The notes under the pieces: model-generated
Database searches by the model: none
Told to the model about the DNA's origin: nothing
The model's input: the letters and a program-made list of their open reading frames with translations, nothing else
In this document: positions 57,219 through 64,000 of the stretch, in pieces
How the letters are laid out: every line of letters begins with the position of its first letter
Position numbering within the stretch: the stretch's first letter is position 1
Translations under genes and position numbers: made by a program
DNA from: Alisma plantago-aquatica
Lineage: Eukaryota; Streptophyta; Magnoliopsida; Alismatales; Alismataceae
Length of the DNA stretch: 64,000 nucleotides
Direction of reading: 5' to 3'
NCBI GenBank assembly: GCA_963693085.1
Contig: OY856409.1
Span: forward strand, 1,335,344,415 to 1,335,408,414

Positions 57219-57790
57219 GTTTATGATGCCAGGCTCATTTGGGGTGGACTCTCTTGGTCACCAAAAAAATGATGTTGATAATTGAGTTTAAATATATGAG
57301 AATGTCATCAATCAAGACCACAACAAATTCACCTAGGAAGAGATGGAAAAAGAAATCACCAAGTTAATAATTACTCTAAGATCATTAGTCAATTTAAATG
57401 ACATCACCAAGAATTCATAGTGTCCACATCTATATCTAAAAGTTGTCTTTGGAATATTACAATATTTAGCCATAATAATGATATCATGGTATACGGACAA
57501 TCTTTAAAAAAAGGTAATTGTTTGCATCTTATCAAACAAGTCATAAATTCTTAGGATGGGATATTTAGTTTTGATGATGTCTTGATTGATCATGTGATAA
57601 TCAATAAATATTTGCATTGTTGTGTCTTTCTTTTTAACAAAGAGAACATGTGCACGCCAGGGAGAGGCACAAGGATGTATGAAGCCCTTATGTAATAGTT
57701 CATCTAATTGATTTTAAGCTCTACAAGTTCAATAGGTAAGATTCTACAAGGTGACTTTGGCTGGAGACGTATGACTTTTCATATGTACAA
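57219..57790 (-). pseudogene. Gypsy 3 reverse transcriptase fragment
   Basis: On the minus strand, frames around 57780 down to 57300 give [58 protein letters not shown], and VVLIDDILIYLNS. These are the [41 protein letters not shown] and FIDDILIYS blocks of Gypsy RT, with the catalytic DD kept. Frames change several times and stops are frequent. The sequence stops matching after the catalytic box, near the solo LTR. Confidence 0.82.
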
Positions 57791-58440
57791 TTTCATTGTG
57801 CACAGTTAATGCTACCAATAGATAGGTCGATGCATCAACATGTTTGGCTAGAGTTGTATAACTTTTTGGTAGGTGTTGGATGCTATCAACCATTATGTTG
57901 ATGCATCTACATTTGGGTTTTTGGGTCTTTTTAATTGTTCCTTGGTTGATTCAATGACCCTAAGAGCTTTTGGATATGTTCCAATGGCTCCTTGGTCGAT
58001 GTTATTGACTACAAAGTTGATGCATCAACTTTCTATCAGTAAAATCTAATATTCCTACAATAAACATGCAACTATAAATATCTTATATATTAAAGTATTA
58101 CTTATGAAAAGTGATGAAATTCATGCATAATAAATTATATATCCATTTAGTGTCATATGAAGTAAAATATGTGCAATAATGATCAATTTAATAAAATTAC
58201 ACTAAAATGAATATAGAACTTAACATAAATGTATGTGCATCAATAACCTAGATATTCTCTTTGACTTGATCATATAGGAAGGATTATTGTAGATAAAGAT
58301 ATGAGTCCATCTAGAATTAAATAGAGGCATGACATGATGATCTGGGAGATACATCCTACCTACATTAGACTTTCATATGAGATTTTCATTTTTGATGATT
58401 ATCACAAAAGGACATATTTATGTTAACATTACTAACTTTA
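57791..58440. other. AT-rich insert-like stretch with gatgcatc palindromes
   Basis: It separates Gypsy 3 RT from its gag and has no recognisable protease. At 57826-57839, 57897-57910 and 58016-58029 it holds three copies of g(t)tgatgcatc(aa)c, the last a perfect 14-bp palindrome. It is possibly a fragment of a Copia-type LTR, but no edges were found. Confidence 0.4.
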
Positions 58441-58651
58441 ATAATTATTGTTGTCATTGGCTTGATCCTCCGCTATATTGATTGTGAAGACTCGACGATG
58501 ATGGTAATTATGTTGAGGATAAGATGAGGGAGGAGCATGTCCAACATTTGAGGATCCATGTTGACTTGGTGGGGGTAGTAGGTCTATATGGGAAAATTGT
58601 AGTTTGTTTACCCTTTCTTGTTGAGATATGTCAAACTAGTTTATTAAATTG
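58441..58651 (-). pseudogene. Gypsy 3 gag, C-terminal remnant
   Basis: Minus-strand sequence here is proline- and serine-rich in translation and lies on the other side of the LINE from a zinc-knuckle-like HYCNYRNLHEGVC (minus, about 63355-63395). It is consistent with a gag tail split by the LINE. The assignment rests on context more than on motifs. Confidence 0.35.
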
Positions 58652-58660
58652 TACATAGTG

Positions 58661-59686
58661 GGTTTTAAACCACACCTTCCCACTCTGGAACAGTACTTCA
58701 CTCAGATCTGGAAGACGACCGACTCTATTGAAGTTATAGGCAGAGGTAACGGATTCTTCATTGTCAGATTTTCGGAGAGCAAAGATCTTGAGGATGTTCT
58801 TGAGGGGGCATCTGGACTGTAAGAGGGAAACCAGTGGTTCTTCTGAGGTGGAGTCTAGGCGATGTCATCTCGAGGTTTAAGTTGTCGGATATCCCTGTAT
58901 GGGTAAGAGTTCACGATATTCCTCTGGAGCTATGGGATAAAAGAATGTTTGATCGTATAGGATCCTTCCTGGGGTTTCCTCTGTGCACAGACAGACTTAC
59001 AAGTGAATGTAAGAGAATGGAGTTCGCTAGGCTCCAGGTTTTGATCAATCCAGATTTCTCCTTCCCTTCTGAACTGGAACTATGCTCTAATGGGGGCAGT
59101 AGCCACAAGGTTACCTTCGAATACGAGTGGAGACCGGACAAATGCAGCACCTGTGGTTTGTTTGGACACGGAGAATGTGAAAGGGGTGGTGTTATAAAGA
59201 AAGTGTGGGTGTGCAAAAACACCGCTGTTGTTCGTGAAGCAGGTCTAGACAAGCAGCCTAAAAACACTGGAGGTGCGGGTGAAGGTACACCAAAATAGGA
59301 TGAGGAAGCAAAGGTAGCTGATGATGCAAGCCGCACTGATAAACCACTTTCTGATCAGAGTTCTGAGGAAGATACTAATGTAAGTGAATACGGGACTGTT
59401 ACTGAAAAAGAAAGAGAAGCTTTCGAGAAAGCTGTTAGAGATTTTGAAGAGAAAAGCAGAGAGAAGGGTGCAGCTGATGTGATCGACATAACGCCTGATA
59501 GTACTCCTTCTGAGGCAACCAAAGGAATTGAAGTTGAATTTTAAAGCTGTGGTGAACAAGAAAAAGGCTAAAGCCACCAAAAAGATTGTTGAGCAAAAAG
59601 CTGTCCTAAACAACAGATTTAAGAATATCGGTGGTGGTTCCTCTCTGCCCAGTGAAGTACTGGATGAAAGCAGTACCAATGGATAG
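58661..59686 (+). pseudogene. LINE ORF1 (DUF4283 / CCHC), truncated and broken
   Basis: The reading enters as GFKPHLPTLEQYF, then SIEVIGRGNGFFIVRFSESK, the DUF4283 core. A one-base loss near 58810 shifts to the frame WTVRGKPVVLLRWSLGD, IPVWVRVHDIPLELW, and the knuckle region PDKCSTCGLFGHGEC (C-x2-C-x4-H-x2-C, two residues short of the standard). A TAG at 59296-59298 and a frame change near 59540 follow. The Lys-rich tail, KAVVNKKKAKATKKIVEQK, ends at 59686, overlapping the ORF2 start. ORF1 would be an RNA-binding partner of ORF2. Confidence 0.85.
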
Positions 59687-62600
59687 TCTCTCTATTTCGA
59701 TTGTAGCCTGGAACGTGAGGGGCCTTAACAATAAGGTACTCAAAGTCCAGGAAGAAATAAGTAGGATCAATCCTCATATCATTGTTCTTACAGAGACTAA
59801 GGTGAGAAGTGGTAAAATTAACAAGCTGATTAGGAAGTTCTTTCCAAACTATTCTTGGGTTTCTAATCATGGATCACATGTGTCGGGTCGTGTGTTGATT
59901 CTGTGGAAGCATGAAGACTGTGATGTTACTAAAATAAAGGAATCCGATCAGTTGGTTCACTCTATTGTTTGTGTTGAAGATGATCAGTTTCTCCTTACTG
60001 GTGTCTATGGACATAATGAAGACTATGAAAGAGTGGGTTTATGGAGGGACATCGATAGAATCTCTAATTCTGTAAATGCTCCTTGGTGCTTAATTGGGGA
60101 TTTTAATTCTGTTACGAAAGATGTTGAACGGATTGGGAAGGATCCTCCTTCTTAGAAGAGTATGGAGGATTTTAATGAGTGCCTCATTCATACTGGCCTT
60201 TTTGAGCTGGACATTGATGGGTCCTTCTACACTTGGGACAATCATCAGGAGGGAAAGAACTTTGTTATCTCTAGAATCGATAGGATCTTGTATAATGCTG
60301 ATTTTATGCTGAAGTGTCCAGAGTTTAAGGATGTTGCCCATGCCTCTACTACTAGTGATCACAGGCTGATTGAGTTCTCTGTTGGCAAGAAGAAAAGGTA
60401 CAAGAGTCCATTCAGATTTATAAATGCTTGGTGCAGCAAAAATGATTTCAATAATATTGTTGCAGAAGGTTGGAAGGGTGATGAAGTGGGGGTTCCTATG
60501 TATAAGGTCTATTGTAAGCTCAAGAGTACTAAAGCTGCTCTTATTAAGTGGAACAAGGAGAATGGCAATCTTTCAGAGAATTGGAGAGTGTTTGAAAATG
60601 CAGCTTCTCATATTCAAAATGATCTGGATAAGGACCCTACCAACATGAATCTTATTCAGGAAGTGAGTGTGGCTCGTAAGAAATCCAATGAGGCTTATAA
60701 TGAATATGAATCGTTGTTGAGGCAGAAGTCTCGGGTTTGCTGGTTAAAGGAAGGAAACAAAAATTCTAAGTTCTTTTACTCGTCTTTGAGAACTAGAAGG
60801 CAGAGAAATAGCATTAGATGTCTGAATATTGATGGCGAGCTTGTGATAGACCCTGGTTTGTTGAGAAGCTATGTTACCAACTTCTATAAGAACATCTTTA
60901 ACAACAATAGTAATGTGGATTCTGCTGGTCTACGTAGTATGTCTTTTCCTCATTTGAGTGAGATTCAGAAGGCCCAAATTGATAAGTTGGTTACTCCTAA
61001 AGAAGTTGAGGATGTGGTTCTCAGTCTTAATGATGATAAAAGCCCGGGGCCAGACGGGTTTAATGGGAAAATTTTTAAGCAGTGTTGGTTCCAGGTAAAA
61101 GAGGATGTCACAAAGGCTGTCCTTGATTTCTTTAGGACTGGTAGGTTGCTTAAAGAAGCCAATAGAACCTTCATTTGCCTTATTCCTAAAAGTAATGATA
61201 CTTCTGATATTAGGAATTGGCGTCCTATTACTTTTTGCAATGTTATTTATAAAATCATATCCAAGATCTTGGCGAATAGGATTCAGTTGGTGTTACCTAG
61301 TATCATTAGTCCTAATCAATGTGCGTTTGTTAAGAACAGGAACATTAAGGATGCTATTCTGTTGTCCAATGAGATTATTCATGACTTCAATAAGAAATAT
61401 GTTGGGCCTAAAATGTGCATTAAGGCTGATCTAACCAAAGCCTACGATTCGATCAATTGGGAAGCTCTGTTTGTCATTATGGAGAAGATGAACTATCTGC
61501 AGTGTTGGTTGGTATGGATCAAAGAATTTTTTCATACTACTTCTTATCAAGTTTTGTTCAATGGAGAACCTCTTGAGATGTTCAAGCCGAGTAATGGAGT
61601 GAGGCAGGGCGACCCTCTTGCGCTGTATTTATTTGTCATTGTGATGCAGACGTTTTCTCAGTTGATGGAAGTTGCTGTTGATGATGGGAAAATCCAGCCT
61701 CTCAAAGCCTCTTCGTCTTTCTCTGTCTCTCATTTGATCTTCGCGGATGATCTTATGATTTTCTCTGAAGCTAATGAGCAGAATGGCTTAAATTTGAACC
61801 GTGTGTTTAAGAAGTTGGAGAATTTTACTGGTTTGAAGTTAAGTCCAGCGAAGAGCTCAGTGATTCTCAGCTGTAATGCAAATAAGGAAGCTATGACTTC
61901 TATTCTTAATATGAATGAAGGGGTGCTTCCTCAAAGATTTCTGGGCATTCCTTTGTTTATTGGCAAGATGAAGAGGAACTTTTGTGCTCCCCTTATGGAT
62001 AGGATAAAGTCCATGCTGGAAGGATGGAAATCAAAGATTTTGTCTATGGCTGGTCGTTTGGAGCTGGTACAGTCGACTATTTGTGCAATGCAGCGTTTTT
62101 GGTCAGCGGTTTTTCCTCTTCCGTGTTCTATAGCTGATGAGATCGAGAAGCTTTGCAGGAATTTCTTATGGGGTGGTACTGAAGTCAAGAAAAACATCCA
62201 CCTTGTGAAATGGAAGCAGGTTACCCTTCCCAAGGATGAAGGGGGGCTGGGCATAAAGTCGGTGAGATCTACCATTAAGGCTGCCTCTTTTGTTAATGTT
62301 TGGAACGTTGCTTGCAAGAAGGACAGCTTATGGGTCCGTTGGATTCATGAAAAATACTTAAATAAAAAATACTATTTGGCGAATTGGAATCCAGGGAGCT
62401 AATTCATGGCTTATGAATCAACTTACTCATGTTAGGGACAGCATGCTTCCACATATTAAGTTTGTTGTTGGTAATGGGGAAGCTATTAGATTATGGGGTG
62501 ATCCTTGGCTCCCCGGAAACATATTTTTGCTGGATGTTATTGGCCCCAAAGCTACGCTAAGCCTTGGTATTCCGAGTGGAGCTCATTTATCTCATATTCT

Positions 62601-63186
62601 GAAGGAGGGTCAGTGGTGTATCCCTTTTAATCGCAGAAATAGTCTGATGCTGGATATGCTTAGTAATATCAATATTAATGCAAACGTGGATGACAAGGTT
62701 ACTTGTTTGGGTTTGCAGAAGTTAAAGTTTGTTGATGCTTTCAGCAGCTTAAGAGATCGGTTTGAAGTCTCTGCCACTTTTAAATGGATATGGAAGTTCT
62801 CTGTTCCAAGGAACTTTCAAATACATGCGTGGAAAGTTGCTCACTCAAAGCTCCTTACCTCTTCATATGTTATGAGGATGGGTGTTCCTAGTGCTTCTGT
62901 GTGCTTCCTTTGTATGGAAGATGCTGAGGATACCAACCATGTGATGTTCAGGTGCTCCTTTTCGAAGAATATTTGGGCTAGATGTCGATGCTATGGATCG
63001 GTTCCTAGCTGCTGCAATGACCTTGTCCAGTGGTCGAGTAAAGAAGCCCACCTTGCTGCTCTGCTGGTCCTTTATACCATTTGGCAGGAAAGGAATTTCC
63101 GTGTCCATGAGAATAGATATTCTAACACTGAAAAGCTTTGGTTGCATATTCAGCATACGATGAAGCTGTTACATACTTGTTCATGA
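59679..63186 (+). pseudogene. LINE ORF2: endonuclease and reverse transcriptase, two lesions
   Basis: The start ATG is at 59679-59681 (MDSLSISIVAWNVRGLNN). The endonuclease keeps its catalytic blocks: WNVRGLN, LTETKV, GVYG, LIGDFN, and TSDH near residue 227. The RT has KSPGPDGFNGKIF, NWRPITFCNVIYKIISKIL, CIKADLTKAYDSINW, RQGDPLALYLFVIVM, and FADD at 61740-61751. The zf-RVT domain near the end has CFLCMEDAEDTNHVMFRC. Only two lesions are seen: TAG at 60153-60155 and a one-base insertion (or two-base loss) near 62400. It is about 1,170 codons, full length for plant L1. The enzyme nicks target DNA and copies the RNA there. Confidence 0.93.
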
Positions 63187-63347
63187 TAGCAGATAGATAG
63201 TTTTCTTCTTTTCTTTTGCTGTTTGTTAGCCGTTTGTGGCTGTTTTGCAGGTCAGTTTTCTGTCATGGCTCTGACCATTGTACCTTCCCCTTTCTTCTTT
63301 TTAAAAATACAAAAAGAGGCACTGGAGCTTTCGCATCAAAAAAAAAA
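63187..63347 (+). other. LINE 3' untranslated region and poly(A)
   Basis: About 150 bases after the ORF2 stop contain ttttctt-rich sequence and aaaatac near 63302. They end in gcatc followed by ten A residues, then the flank ttgacacacccc. Confidence 0.85.
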
Positions 63348-64000
63348 TTGACACACCCCTTCGTGTAAATTTCTATAATTGCAATAGTGGTTGGAGTTTG
63401 GTGTAGATTTACAATGAGGTCCTCCTCATCCTTGTCCTATTTTTTTAATGTTGGTCTCTATGATAATTCCTTCCTTCCCTTTTCATGCCATTACTATGAG
63501 GCTTCTACTCATCCTTGTCATTCTATTTGTCCTTATTGATGGATGCATCCATTAAATCTCAGTAAACAAAGGAATTTTACTCACCCTAAGTTACTTTATA
63601 GGGTGAGGACAATGTTGAGGGCCACTTCAATGGTAGGATGGTTGGATGTACACACACATATTTTTAAGGTAGGGTTAGGTCCATCAACTAATCGTTCAAT
63701 TTTTTCACCTTCATGAAGGTAGTGATCATGGTGATCTAGGAATCTAAAGACCCTACATAGTCATATACATATAGGAACCCTTGGGTGAGGTTATTAATCT
63801 ATCTTTAATCTTTTCTAGCAGCTATGGGCATGAAGTGGCAGTGAAAATCACCTTAATTTCCTCCCAATTCATAAAACTAGCTACACATTCTTGGGCATGG
63901 AAATAATTTTCTCACCATACCTTCACAAACTCTCAAAGTTGATAAGTTGCAAAGTGACATTGTCTTCCTTGACACATTCAAGGGCTTTGAAGATAATTTT
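63348..64000 (-). pseudogene. Gypsy 3 gag (continues off the window)
   Basis: Minus-strand frames at 63900-63550 read FYELGGN-stop-GDFHCHFMPIAARKD, then NNLTQGFLYVYDYVGSL, resembling the gag pattern W-x-E-F...F-(L)-P...E-F-L-x-L-x-Q-G-x-M-x-V-x-E-Y. Nearer the LINE, HYCNYRNLHEGVC resembles the C-x2-C-G-x-x-H-x-G-x-C knuckle of Gypsy gags. Stops and frame changes are frequent. It is in the same orientation and order as the RT fragment at 57219-57790, so both belong to one broken element. Confidence 0.6.

Larger units (their letters stand above)
58652..63347 (+). mobile_element. L1-type LINE, 5' truncated, nearly intact coding region
   Basis: It has an ORF1 fragment (DUF4283 and a CCHC knuckle), a full-length ORF2 (endonuclease, RT, zf-RVT), a short 3' untranslated region and a poly(A) of ten at 63338-63347. 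A possible target duplication begins aaattg: aaattgtacata at the left (58646-58657) and aaattgacaca at the right (from about 63345). It starts inside DUF4283, so the 5' end is truncated, as is usual for LINE insertions. Its reading frames are far less damaged than those of its neighbours, and its coding DNA is less AT-rich. It lies within Gypsy 3. Confidence 0.92.

Noticed and set aside
58911..59679. Two minus-strand frames of 141 and 144 codons
   Set aside because: They lie opposite LINE ORF1, which has recognisable DUF4283 and CCHC motifs; the antisense products have no recognisable domain.
61931..62317. Minus-strand 128-codon frame
   Set aside because: Shadow of LINE ORF2, whose frame here is open and carries RT and post-RT motifs.

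Overview
The window looks like a piece of a land-plant (almost certainly angiosperm) nuclear genome made of repeats nested inside repeats. The DNA is AT-rich. I found no host gene, rRNA, tRNA or CRISPR array that I can support. The evidence for a plant is the set of element types: Ty3/Gypsy chromovirus and Athila-like elements, Ty1/Copia elements primed by initiator-Met tRNA, a plant L1-type LINE with DUF4283 and zf-RVT domains, and a hAT miniature element. I cannot name the species.

Nest 1 (1-7542): a minus-strand Copia element (Copia A) with its 5' LTR at 6174-7542 and broken gag to its left. A second minus-strand Copia element (Copia B, 243-5000) sits inside that gag. Between 7543 and 12560 lie AT-rich non-coding DNA and a diverged LTR-like copy (9281-11560).

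Nest 2 (about 12560-36590): an Athila-like Gypsy element on the plus strand. Its 5' LTR is split by a complete but dead chromovirus (Gypsy 1, 14993-25657, 5-bp target duplication gtttg). Its protease region is split by a solo LTR (28888-36455, duplication tgaag). That solo LTR is itself split by a gag-only Copia-type element (29830-34725, duplication cataa) that keeps the one open gag frame of the window, 312 codons.

Nest 3 (37879-51112): a second Gypsy element (Gypsy 2) with gag but almost no pol. Its interior holds a 4.9-kb minus-strand solo LTR (42248-47166), which holds a 715-bp hAT miniature element (45092-45806, perfect 8-bp duplication aataatag).

Nest 4 (51113-64000): remains of a minus-strand Gypsy (Gypsy 3: RT at 57219-57790, gag at 58441-58651 and 63348-64000), broken by a solo LTR with a 2.08-kb internal tandem duplication (51943-57218, duplication gttta) and by a well-preserved LINE (about 58652-63347).

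No cooperating pathway is encoded. Gypsy 1 and the LINE carry recognisable replication machinery, but both are broken by stops and frameshifts. The gag-only element could have moved only with enzymes supplied in trans. All family assignments come from reading translated motifs by eye; no search or alignment program was run, and boundaries without a target duplication are approximate.
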